A DNA stretch of 64,000 bases, from positions 1-64,000 of the forward strand of contig NZ_LUKF01000003.1 of assembly GCF_001592755.1 (NCBI RefSeq), read 5' to 3'. The translations under genes and the position numbers were made by a program. This DNA comes from Bdellovibrio bacteriovorus. Lineage in GTDB: Bacteria > Bdellovibrionota > Bdellovibrionia > Bdellovibrionales > Bdellovibrionaceae. Under the pieces are notes generated by a model. The model did not search any database, had not been told where the DNA came from, and was given only the letters and a program-made list of their open reading frames with translations. This document shows, one piece after another, positions 46,272-54,817 of the stretch (its first letter is position 1; every line of letters starts with the position of its first letter).

Positions 46272-46353
46272 TTTTTTTGTTAAAGCGCAGAATCTTCCGT
46301 TGCTTTCGGGGAAAGTCTTAATCGATAATAATTCCTAAAAGAAGGAATTCATC

Positions 46354-46866
46354 ATGAGACTTTCCCTAGGAATTTTAGGCTGTTTATTTCTTAGCTCTTG
46401 TGCCATGACGGGTAAAACCATCAAAGACGTTCCGGCGATCAAATCCGAGAACATTCAAGTGTCCCCGATGAGCGGACTTGCAAAAAGAACTGTTTCGTTG
46501 AGCGTGATTGATGCCCGCGCTGAAGAAATGAAAACTCAATCCACAGAATTACGTGCTGAAGTCGCTCGCGCCGTGACAGAGGCTTTAGCTCGAGAAAATA
46601 TTAAAGTTCAAACATCGGGCGCTAATTCTTTGGTACTGACAATCCAAGATTACTCTACCGGTCAATTTAAAGAAGGCTGTGTGAAAATCGTCAGTCATTT
46701 GACGATTCCGCAAAAGGCAAAACTCAACGCCGAAGCAGCCAGTTGCTTTGAGATGAAACATCCCTTTGGATTTAAGTTAAGTGCCGATGTCACGAAGGCT
46801 TACGAAGAAGCATTGAGCCTGACCTTTAAGAACTTAGATCAGGCTTTAGGAAAACTGAACTTATAA
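46354..46866 (+). CDS. Small uncharacterised lipoprotein
   Basis: A 170-residue lipoprotein with lipobox LSSC at about residues 13-16. The mature part has the pattern SLSVIDARAEEM followed by alternating helices and strands, somewhat like YajG-type lipoproteins, but I cannot assign it firmly. AGAAGGAA precedes the ATG. It ends 10 bases from the convergent end of the large cadherin-like lipoprotein gene. Confidence 0.75.
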   Translation: MRLSLGILGCLFLSSCAMTGKTIKDVPAIKSENIQVSPMSGLAKRTVSLSVIDARAEEMKTQSTELRAEVARAVTEALARENIKVQTSGANSLVLTIQDYSTGQFKEGCVKIVSHLTIPQKAKLNAEAASCFEMKHPFGFKLSADVTKAYEEALSLTFKNLDQALGKLNL

Positions 46867-46876
46867 TTCGATTTTA

Positions 46877-49800
46877 TTAGCGGTAGGCTTTACCGCGACC
46901 GTTATTCCAAACACGGACACTGCTTGGAGCATTCACGCTTTGTGCAGCGGTTGAAGAGAACGTCAGTGTTCGTGTGTTGACATCGCTATCCCCTGTTACG
47001 CCTGTCAGATATCTTTGAGAAATATCATTCCACACGCAACCTGCGATCTGTGATCCTGCTTCAGGAAGAATCACGATATTCACATCTCCCGGATTTACAA
47101 CGGAGCTCGGCACTTGAATTGCGGCCCCACCGTTACCGCCATTATAACCATTCACGTCGGTGTTCACATTTGCTCCATCGCTGACATCGGAAAGACCACC
47201 GGATCCACCGCCACCACCAAAGTAGCCGCCACCACCGCCGCCGCCGTAAGAAAGAGAGCATGTTCCAGCTCCACCACCGAAACCGGCACCAAAACCACCG
47301 CGACCGAATTTTGCCTGGCCGGGATCGTTCCCTAACGCTGATCCGATCAAACAGCTGCTTCCACCTTGACCTCCAGAAGCATTTATTTGCGCAGAACCAT
47401 TTGAAGGGATGTAGTCGTGAACCGTCGCCCCAACGGCAAGTGCGGTTGCGGCTCCACCACCGACGCCACCACCTGAAGCTCCGGCACTTCCTGCGACAGC
47501 CGCAGCAAGGGGTCCTTCGCCGGCCCCACCTTGCCCTTGAGCACCGTCATTGTTGTCGGTTCCTCCACGACCGCCTCCGCCACCGCCTCCGAAGATAAAA
47601 CCTTCGTTGATGATCGTGACATTAGCGTGAAGCGCGTAAACTTGGAAAGCTGTGCCTCCGTCTTGTCCTTGACGTAAATTACCTGGGGTCGCGGCAGATG
47701 GAGCACCTCCAGAACCACTGGCTCCAATAATACTTCCTTCATTTATAAGGCGAACCCGCGCGGTTGTTGACAGTGCACCTGAGGATGTACCAGTCATCAT
47801 CGCAGCTATTGCCGGATTATTGCTGTAAACTTTAACCCCTGGATTTACACGCACAACGAAAGTTCGATTCGAGTTGGCGATCGCCGTGCTGTATTCGGTA
47901 ACAGCCCTATCCCAAATATCATAGTTCGTGGTATCCGCTGCAATAGGCGCCAAAACCACAGCATCTGTCAATGATACGTTGATTGTCGCAACGGCAGATT
48001 CATCCGTACCACCGGCATCATCTTTTACTTTCACCGTCACAACGGCAGATGAATCCACACCAGGAGTCGCTGTCAATACAATATTCACACTGCCATCGCC
48101 GACTCGTGTCGCTGAACAGTTGACGTTAAGTCTTGTCGGATTTGAATTTGTACAAATAAGCGAGGCCGTTTGCGCGCTCTCATTTGCCGGCCCCACCGAG
48201 AGAGTTAATGGGACGTTTTCGACTTTATTGCCGGAAGGATCTAATAAAATTTCCCATGTTGTGGGAACACTTGTGATCGTCGGAGCATCATTCACCGGAT
48301 TCACAATGATCTCGATTTCTTGATCCACGATGGAATTTCCAGCACCGTTGCCATCGTTAAAGCGAATTTTTGCAAAGCAAGATCCAAAATAATGAGCGCG
48401 AGGCTTAATACTCACCGCACCCGTTGTGGTGTTGATCAGAATATCTGATGCCGGAGTTGCAACGACACTGGTGTCATTACATGCTGTACCCGAAAGACCT
48501 GTGTAAACTAAAGAGTATAGGCCTTGTCCTTCATCCAAAGAACTTACGTCGGCATTTGAAAGCACTTCAACAACACTGCTCGCAAAACTCGGATCATCTT
48601 CGGTCAGAACATCAGGCGTCGCAATCGACAATGTGGGCGCTGCGTTCGCAACAGTGATTGCCAAGGACTGCATATGTGAAGCCGCATTCGGATCGGTAGC
48701 GCGTATTTCTAACTGACATCCTCCGACGTTGCTATTATCGGGCGTTCCCGAGATAGTGACTGTTCGACCATCCGCGGACGGAGTTTCAGTCAACCAAACA
48801 CAATCGTCAGAGCCATCACGAATGACTGTGAGATTTTCTGGATCGGGATCTGTGATCGCAACCGTGCAGGAATACGCAACGTCTTCCGTCGCGGATGCAG
48901 AACAGGGTGTAAGGTTTGTCGCGACCACCGGAGCATCCTGAACATTTGTTACGGTCAATGCAACTTCCGTATATCCCGTTGAAGGAAAGCCATCCGTTAA
49001 CGCGATACGAATATAACAGACACCTTGATAATCCGGCGCCGGTCTAAAAGAGACCTCGCCTGTCGAAGCGTCAATAGTCAGATTCGAAGCCGCTGGAGCC
49101 GCCGCATGATCCACGCAATGATCGCCAGAAGCCGTCGGCGTTACTAAACTGTAAGTGCTTCCACTTTCTTCAATCGAAGAGACATTTGCTCCTGGAATAA
49201 TCACGGCAAAAGCGGCATCTTCTAAAAGACTGTAAGGTCCGCCCGTCACATTAATAATAGGGGGAGAGTTCGTGATTGAAATGTTCCATGAAAAACGAGT
49301 GCTCTGCCCCGCCACATTGTCTTCAGCATAAACGTCAACCTGACAGCTCGTTCCCACTTCAGCGGCACCTGGAATTCCACTGACTTCACCAGTATTGGCA
49401 TCGATTGACAACCAGCCTCCGCAGGTCGTCGTGCCATCGAGATGATAAGTTAAAGTCAAAGGACTTGGAAGATCCACGTCGGTCGCGGCAATAGTACAGG
49501 AGTAATTGTAGTTTTCGCCAATCGTTGTCGGGCAAGCCAAAGTTTGAATAACGGGAACATCATTCACCGGTGTCACATCTAAGGTCACTGTGGCTACCGC
49601 TGATTCATTGCCGGCACGATCGACGATTTTATAAGTGAAACCGTCATCCGCTTCATTATTTAAATTTGGAGAATAGTGACAATTCAGTACGTTTGAATTT
49701 GCCACACAGCCCGTCAAAGTTCCGCGCGTGGGACTGGATACAAAGACAATGCGGTACTGGTCGTTTTCGGTAGGAGCATTCAAAGTAAAGCTTTGTGGTG

Positions 49801-50221
49801 TATCTTCAGTCACTACTACTGTTTGATCGGCACCAACAACAGGAACTTGGTTGTCGAGAAGAAAACTTCCGACTTCAACGATATCTTGGGATGCGCGAAT
49901 CACGGCGGTCAAACGAACGCTATACACTGTCGGCGTCAGCGTCGAAATATTCCAATCATACTCTCCGTCGTTTTCAAGTCGCGATTCAACAACGGTCCAT
50001 GTCGAACCACCGTCGGAGGACATTTCTAATGTTAAGTAGTCAGGTTCCATGGTGCCGTGGGCTGTTGCCCAACGAATGGGAACTGTGTCGGAAGGTTTAT
50101 ACGCAGGTTGCAGTGATCCCGTCGCTCTCAACTGAGAACTAAAAGCTTCTAGACTGGCGTTCATACAACTCGCCAGAAACAGAGGGACTGTTAGTAGCAA
50201 AACAAGACGTTCCAGATGCAT
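46877..50221 (-). CDS. Cadherin-like lipoprotein with Gly-rich fibre-tip domain
   Basis: An 1114-residue lipoprotein. Lipobox LASC is at about residues 16-19, followed at once by MNASLEAF. An N-terminal beta domain (about 35-125) is followed by tandem cadherin-like/Ig repeats with recurring VNDxPV linkers (about 130-790). The last 270 residues are of another kind: RLINEGSIIGASGSGG, then INEGFIFGGGGGGGRGG and long Gly/Ala-rich stretches (about 870-1085). The pattern IxNxGxIxGxGGxGG is known from phage tail-fibre tips with polyglycine helices. So this looks like a stalk plus adhesive tip on the cell surface. It is divergent from the first pentapeptide/HTTM operon, 69 bases away. Confidence 0.85.
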   Translation of the reverse strand: MHLERLVLLLTVPLFLASCMNASLEAFSSQLRATGSLQPAYKPSDTVPIRWATAHGTMEPDYLTLEMSSDGGSTWTVVESRLENDGEYDWNISTLTPTVYSVRLTAVIRASQDIVEVGSFLLDNQVPVVGADQTVVVTEDTPQSFTLNAPTENDQYRIVFVSSPTRGTLTGCVANSNVLNCHYSPNLNNEADDGFTYKIVDRAGNESAVATVTLDVTPVNDVPVIQTLACPTTIGENYNYSCTIAATDVDLPSPLTLTYHLDGTTTCGGWLSIDANTGEVSGIPGAAEVGTSCQVDVYAEDNVAGQSTRFSWNISITNSPPIINVTGGPYSLLEDAAFAVIIPGANVSSIEESGSTYSLVTPTASGDHCVDHAAAPAASNLTIDASTGEVSFRPAPDYQGVCYIRIALTDGFPSTGYTEVALTVTNVQDAPVVATNLTPCSASATEDVAYSCTVAITDPDPENLTVIRDGSDDCVWLTETPSADGRTVTISGTPDNSNVGGCQLEIRATDPNAASHMQSLAITVANAAPTLSIATPDVLTEDDPSFASSVVEVLSNADVSSLDEGQGLYSLVYTGLSGTACNDTSVVATPASDILINTTTGAVSIKPRAHYFGSCFAKIRFNDGNGAGNSIVDQEIEIIVNPVNDAPTITSVPTTWEILLDPSGNKVENVPLTLSVGPANESAQTASLICTNSNPTRLNVNCSATRVGDGSVNIVLTATPGVDSSAVVTVKVKDDAGGTDESAVATINVSLTDAVVLAPIAADTTNYDIWDRAVTEYSTAIANSNRTFVVRVNPGVKVYSNNPAIAAMMTGTSSGALSTTARVRLINEGSIIGASGSGGAPSAATPGNLRQGQDGGTAFQVYALHANVTIINEGFIFGGGGGGGRGGTDNNDGAQGQGGAGEGPLAAAVAGSAGASGGGVGGGAATALAVGATVHDYIPSNGSAQINASGGQGGSSCLIGSALGNDPGQAKFGRGGFGAGFGGGAGTCSLSYGGGGGGGYFGGGGGSGGLSDVSDGANVNTDVNGYNGGNGGAAIQVPSSVVNPGDVNIVILPEAGSQIAGCVWNDISQRYLTGVTGDSDVNTRTLTFSSTAAQSVNAPSSVRVWNNGRGKAYR

Positions 50222-50290
50222 ATATATACGTATCGGATTCTACTGAAAATTCTCCATTGTTTCTGATTAAAAAATCGGTATTATTGTTCC

Positions 50291-50836
50291 ATGATGAGAC
50301 ATTGGCACATTTTCTGGACCGTCTTCATTTTCATTCTGACAGCTGTGCAATCTAGCTCTGGACTAACATTGAGTGCATCACCCTTAAGTGGAAAAACTCA
50401 TCCCGGCTTCGACTATAGCGAAAAGCCCCTAGCTCTATCTCAAGTGATCAATGCTCAGTTTACCAAAAGTTCTTTTAATTTGAACAACTGGTTTCAAGTC
50501 TCTTTTAGGAACGTGGCTTGGAAAGAGACAAATCTCACAGGCACCCGGGCCACGAAGGTCGAGTTTGATAGTGTTGAATTTAAAAACTCGGATCTATCTG
50601 GTTTTAAGTGCACTCATTGTGGTTTTAAAAATGTGATTTTTGAAAATGTGAAAATGGACGGTGCTCATTTTCTAGGAGCCGTCTTCACAAATACGCACTT
50701 TATTAAAAGCGATCTTCGCCGCGCAGATTTTATTTCCAGTTCTTTCCAAAACTGCACCATAGATTCTGACACCGCAAAATATCTGTCGGCTGAAAAGCTG
50801 CAAAAATGGAAACTTCAAGTGAAGGAGACGCCGTGA
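50291..50836 (+). CDS. Exported pentapeptide-repeat protein 1
   Basis: A 181-residue protein with an N-terminal signal or anchor (about residues 1-24). About residues 50-155 are pentapeptide repeats of the A(D/N)LxF type (FKNSDLSGFKCTHCGFKNVIF, then MDGAHFLGAVFTNTHFIKSDLRRADF), forming a right-handed square beta-helix in this family. Three Cys are present. Its TGA overlaps the GTG of the HTTM-like gene (GTGA), so translation is coupled. A similar but shorter protein is at 56698 in the same position relative to a second HTTM-like gene. Confidence 0.82.
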   Translation: MMRHWHIFWTVFIFILTAVQSSSGLTLSASPLSGKTHPGFDYSEKPLALSQVINAQFTKSSFNLNNWFQVSFRNVAWKETNLTGTRATKVEFDSVEFKNSDLSGFKCTHCGFKNVIFENVKMDGAHFLGAVFTNTHFIKSDLRRADFISSSFQNCTIDSDTAKYLSAEKLQKWKLQVKETP

Positions 50837-52005
50837 GATATTTTCAGTCTCAACTTGAAGAAATAAAAAATTCACGTGCCTTGCAAGTCTATGGCGCCCT
50901 CTTGGCACTGACACACTTATTAAGTGCCTATTTCTGGATGGATCGGTCTTTAGATCTGGTTACGAAGGCCTCACCCATCTCGGCCTCTTTGTGTTGGCCG
51001 TTTTTCCCGGCATGTGATGCGATTCGTTTTTCTTCCACCGGCCAAGCGTCGATGTTTTTAGAGGTCTATGCCGTCGCTTCTATAGTGGTTGCAGGGCTTT
51101 TTTTATTCCGCCGTTTGCAGTCAGCTTACTTTGGGCTGATAGGATTACTGATTTTAAAAATCTTCTTTACGAGTTTGTCTTACGGGCTGATGGGGAACTA
51201 TCATTATATGACGTTCTTCACACATCTCGCGTTTTTGTTTCTTCCTACAAAAATAATAACTATTCCTTTTTTTATCGGTGTTTTCTATTGGGGCGCTGGC
51301 ATTCTGAAGTTTGATCCTGAGTGGTTAAGCGGTACTGCTTTAATCACTCCAAGTTTTTTGCCTTCAGCCGTCGAGCATATCAGTCTTATTTATGCCGTTA
51401 TCTTAGAGTGTATTTTTGTCTTTGGTTTATTTAGCAAAAAAAGATGGCTTCGCGGACTGGTTCTTTTGCAGTTTGTCGCGTTTCACGCTTTTTCCTGGCA
51501 CATTGTCGGTTATTTCTATCCCATGACGATGTTTTTGCTATTGGGAATTTTCGCCTTAGTCCCTCTTTATAAAGAAAGATGGCAAGCGGTTATAGATTCC
51601 AGACTTTGGCAAAAGAAAAGCACTCTGTTGCCGGTGATGCTTCTTATTCTTCTGCAAATCGTACCGAGCCTTCTTGCCGGTGACCCTGCCGCTAGTGGTG
51701 CGCCAAGAATTCTTTCCTTAAACATGCTTGATGCAAAAATGGAATGCGAAACTCTTTTAATTCGCCATGCTTCTTTGTCTGAGGAAACTTACGATCCCTT
51801 TGTGAAAGCGCCGTCAACACGCACGCAGTGCGATCCGTTAGTGTTTCTGTCGCAGATTCAATTGGTTTGTAAAGATCGCTCAGAAAAAATGGACTTCTGG
51901 CTTTCTTCAAGACGAACGACAGCCGACGTTTTTAAAACACGTCTTTTCCTTCCTGACGTTTGCTCTAAGTCACAAGCTGAAATTCTTTGGGCGGAAATTT
52001 TATGA
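50833..52005 (+). CDS. HTTM/gamma-carboxylase-like membrane protein 1
   Basis: A 390-residue polytopic membrane protein. I chose the GTG at 50833: AAGGAG (50822-50827) lies five bases upstream and GTGA overlaps the previous stop. Features shared with its paralogue at 57132 are SLCWPFFPAC, GNYHY, AGILKFDPEWL, FGLFSKK, FHAFSWH and FFYPMTM-type motifs. The AG-x-LK-x-x-P-x-W stretch resembles the AGVKKLDADW region of vitamin-K-dependent gamma-glutamyl carboxylase, where Lys is the active base. The C-terminal ~100 residues are outside the membrane and carry four Cys matched in the paralogue. Enzyme activity is inferred. The next gene starts within its stop codon (ATGA). Confidence 0.65.
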   Translation: MRYFQSQLEEIKNSRALQVYGALLALTHLLSAYFWMDRSLDLVTKASPISASLCWPFFPACDAIRFSSTGQASMFLEVYAVASIVVAGLFLFRRLQSAYFGLIGLLILKIFFTSLSYGLMGNYHYMTFFTHLAFLFLPTKIITIPFFIGVFYWGAGILKFDPEWLSGTALITPSFLPSAVEHISLIYAVILECIFVFGLFSKKRWLRGLVLLQFVAFHAFSWHIVGYFYPMTMFLLLGIFALVPLYKERWQAVIDSRLWQKKSTLLPVMLLILLQIVPSLLAGDPAASGAPRILSLNMLDAKMECETLLIRHASLSEETYDPFVKAPSTRTQCDPLVFLSQIQLVCKDRSEKMDFWLSSRRTTADVFKTRLFLPDVCSKSQAEILWAEIL

Positions 52006-53270
52006 TGAAGTATGCTTTCGTCCTTTACAGTGTCATCGTTTTAATATTCCTAGCCCGCGCCGAGATAAAAACCTGGTCGATGCTGGACAGCGATCTTCGT
52101 CTGCAAAAGCCGAAAGATCCCGTTCAATCCGAAGTTCTGCAGTACCAATTGAGTGCGGAAGAAAAAAAAGAAAGTTCATCGACCTATCGCCGCGACAGCC
52201 GACGCTCTGGTCATCATGAAGTCGAAGCCGCGCAATTCACACCTTTCCAAATTCTTTGGCAGGTGGCGGAAGTGAATAACGGCATTCATCGTGCAAGTAA
52301 AAGTTCACCGGCCGCCGATGACCAAGGATTTTATATTGCGGATGATACGGGTTTTTTAAGAACCTACGACTGGCAAGGACGCTTGCGCTGGCAGTTTTAC
52401 AGTGGTGTCAGCCCCCGCGGAATGCATTCAACGCCGCTCACGGATAAAGACAGTGTCTATATGGGCGATTACGCGGGCTACCTCTATTCGTTGAATAAAG
52501 AAAATGGAAAGATTCGTTGGATCACGAAAGCCGGGACCACTGTGGGCTCTTCGCCATTTATGCATAATGGACTTCTTTACGTCGGCATCGAGCTTCCAGA
52601 GCCAAATGGCTTTTTGTTGGCCCTAGAGGCACGCACGGGAAAATGGGTTTGGACTTCACCTTTAATTGGAAATCATCCCCATTCCTCTCCCACTCTGGAT
52701 ATTTCTAATGCGCAGATCTTGATGGGCTCAAACACCGGGGCCTTGGTGGCCTACGACCTTAAAGATGGAAAACCAAAATGGTCCTTTGCGACGAATGACG
52801 ACATAAAATGTGCAGCCGCGCTTTCGGGAGCCAATGCTTACTTCACTTCTTGGGATGGTTTTCTGTACTCCTTAAATACAACGACAGGCCTTTTGCAATT
52901 CCGTTTACCTTTAGATGGATCAGCAATGAGTTGTCCGTCCATTAATAAAGACGGAACCCTTATTGCCGTTACTGGCTTTAATAGAAACTTTGTCGTACAC
53001 GGACCTTCCGGCAAAGTCCTTTGGTCCTCGGAAATCAAAGGACTTAAATCACGAGCACAATCAAGCCCTCTGATTATTAGCTACGCCCACCAAGAGGTGG
53101 CGGTTTTTCTTTGCGAAGAAAAAGCTTTGTGCGTGCATGATCTTCATTCAGGAAAAGTCTTACAGGAAATAAAAATGGAGAGCGCATTTTCAGGCTCTCC
53201 CGTTTATTTTAAGAATCATCTTTTAATTTCGACATCGGGAAAAGACGGACTCTTGGTCCTTAAAAACTAA
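52002..53270 (+). CDS. Membrane-anchored PQQ-type beta-propeller protein
   Basis: A 422-residue protein with an N-terminal membrane anchor (about residues 3-20), a charged linker (about 45-75) and a beta-propeller of PQQ-like repeats (about 95-422). Repeats show the usual pattern: LYSLNKENGKIRWITKAG, LLALEARTGKWVWTSPLIG, LVAYDLKDGKPKWSF, LYSLNTTTGLLQFRL. No PQQ-enzyme catalytic motif is seen, so it is more like BamB-type scaffolds. The ATG at 52002 overlaps the HTTM-like stop (ATGA). It may present or hold the substrate of the HTTM-like protein. Confidence 0.85.
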   Translation: MMKYAFVLYSVIVLIFLARAEIKTWSMLDSDLRLQKPKDPVQSEVLQYQLSAEEKKESSSTYRRDSRRSGHHEVEAAQFTPFQILWQVAEVNNGIHRASKSSPAADDQGFYIADDTGFLRTYDWQGRLRWQFYSGVSPRGMHSTPLTDKDSVYMGDYAGYLYSLNKENGKIRWITKAGTTVGSSPFMHNGLLYVGIELPEPNGFLLALEARTGKWVWTSPLIGNHPHSSPTLDISNAQILMGSNTGALVAYDLKDGKPKWSFATNDDIKCAAALSGANAYFTSWDGFLYSLNTTTGLLQFRLPLDGSAMSCPSINKDGTLIAVTGFNRNFVVHGPSGKVLWSSEIKGLKSRAQSSPLIISYAHQEVAVFLCEEKALCVHDLHSGKVLQEIKMESAFSGSPVYFKNHLLISTSGKDGLLVLKN

Positions 53271-53278
53271 GGCGCGGC

Positions 53279-53911
53279 TTACTCCACCGTCGCGCCTACA
53301 GGTCCCATCAATAACTTATAGCCGTTTTTCTGAGCGACCACTTTGTCGTACTGAGTTCCCACCGTGGCGGTCATACGCCAACCTTTAGGATTCGATGCCT
53401 CGTGAGTGCCTCCGCCCCCGCCGCCACCAACACCGACAGTCGTGGTTTCTTTTGCTGGAGCATTAAACACGACATCTTTTTCGGGATGGAAGTCCGCTAG
53501 ATTTTCATAGCGAATGGATTTCACACCTGAATCAGTGGCTTTCATAGCACAGATCGAAACCCCGTAGCTGTCACTCAAGCTACAATCGGCTTTCACAACG
53601 CCTGTGCCTTTCGTGACAGAATAGTCAGGGCGATATCCCTGCACGACAGTGTTATCTGAATTCATCAAGCGCACAACAACCAAAAGCTGAGAATTTCCGT
53701 CTGAAATGCCGTGCGAACCCACCAGGACTTCTGTATTTTCAAAATCGGCTTTTGATGGATCTGTCACCACACCCGCAATAGGTCGCTCTGGCAATACAAT
53801 GCCAGGAGGAAGTTTGGGACCAGAAAGTCCCGCAAGATTTTCAAGACTGGCTTCGATTCCGCAACCGGCAAGAAGAAGCGTAAGTAAAGGCGCAAAGACG
53901 TACCAAACCAT
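53279..53911 (-). CDS. Lipoprotein with Gly-rich insert, EASLE motif
   Basis: A 210-residue lipoprotein. Lipobox LAGC is at about residues 14-17, followed by GIEASLENL, which resembles the start of two much larger lipoproteins in this window. A beta-rich region (about 45-150) is followed by a short Gly run (VGVGGGGGGGTHE, about 160-172) and a final beta part. The ATG at 53911 has GGAGG upstream with five bases between; an open frame to 53923 starts with TTG. Family unknown. It is convergent with the propeller gene, eight bases apart. Confidence 0.78.
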   Translation of the reverse strand: MVWYVFAPLLTLLLAGCGIEASLENLAGLSGPKLPPGIVLPERPIAGVVTDPSKADFENTEVLVGSHGISDGNSQLLVVVRLMNSDNTVVQGYRPDYSVTKGTGVVKADCSLSDSYGVSICAMKATDSGVKSIRYENLADFHPEKDVVFNAPAKETTTVGVGGGGGGGTHEASNPKGWRMTATVGTQYDKVVAQKNGYKLLMGPVGATVE

Positions 53912-54036
53912 ACCTGCCTCCAAAATATCTATATATTATTATCGGCCCGGGTCTGGGATTTCTTAAATGACAGATTTTCAACTCTTCTATATGCGACTTT
54001 AGTTCTTCTGAAGATCAGCCGAAGTATTATAATGAT

Positions 54037-54672
54037 ATGAATATCCGGAACGTCCTCCTTATTATATTGGGAACTGTGGTTGTCTCTGTTACAACCGCAT
54101 TAGTAACCGTGCGTATGATCCAATCGGATCTTGCCTCTTCAACTCTCAAACAAGTCGATCCAAATCTTACGCAAACAACGACTCCCCCATCGACGATGAT
54201 AAAGCTGTCACCGACGGCTCAAGTTCCGCCACCACCTCCACCCGCTGTGCCGGCTCCCGCACCTGTGCCTAAGTTGGCTGCCGATCCAGCGGGCCCAAGT
54301 ATCGAATCTCTACTTCCTCCGAAAGAATTTGATCCTAATTATGACGCTCGGAAACCTCTTCGACCGGAAGAGGTCGTAAAAACTCTTTTAAAGAATACGC
54401 CTGATTGTGAAGACGATTATAAAGAGCTCTGCACAGGCAATCGGTTTCTGGCTGAACATCCTTTGGCATGTTTGCGTTCTCAAAAAGAGAAGATCTCGCG
54501 AGCCTGTGCCAACCAGGTCAGTGCCGTTCAAGATAAGTTTAAGACAGACTGCTCTTCGGACATTCAAAAATTCTGTCCTGAGCAACGTCGTTACTTTTCA
54601 TGCCTCAAAGCGAAATTCAATGAACTCTCTAAAGTCTGTCAGGCGAATATTAAAGAGTATTCTCGCAAGTAA
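54037..54672 (+). CDS. Membrane-anchored Cys-rich GLG1-repeat-like protein
   Basis: A 211-residue protein with one N-terminal membrane helix (about residues 5-27), a Pro-rich linker (about 60-85, with PPPPPPAVPAPAPVP), and a C-terminal part with two Cys-rich repeats of four Cys each (about 128-165 and 176-207; C-x6-C, then C, then C). The spacing fits the GLG1-type cysteine-rich repeat. Function is unknown. The Pro-rich linker suggests it reaches across the periplasm. A TATAAT is only three bases before the ATG, and no ribosome site is evident. Confidence 0.75.
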   Translation: MNIRNVLLIILGTVVVSVTTALVTVRMIQSDLASSTLKQVDPNLTQTTTPPSTMIKLSPTAQVPPPPPPAVPAPAPVPKLAADPAGPSIESLLPPKEFDPNYDARKPLRPEEVVKTLLKNTPDCEDDYKELCTGNRFLAEHPLACLRSQKEKISRACANQVSAVQDKFKTDCSSDIQKFCPEQRRYFSCLKAKFNELSKVCQANIKEYSRK

Positions 54673-54817
54673 TCGTCTCAGATTCATACGTTTACGATAA
54701 AATTTTGTAATTTTTTGCGTGTCTACTAATATTTTCGGCCAGTTTATCCGATATGTTTTGGTAACGAGGTAATTTGTTGTTCTTTGTTCTGTACGTAACT
54801 TTAACAAGGAATTTGGT

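Noticed and set aside
49793-50142. Plus-strand open frames opposite the N-terminus of the cadherin-like lipoprotein
   Set aside because: They are shadows of a clearly coding minus-strand gene with signal peptide and domain repeats.
54028-54033. TATAAT three bases before the ATG at 54037
   Set aside because: A start site from it would fall inside the coding region, and there is no matching -35; treated as chance.
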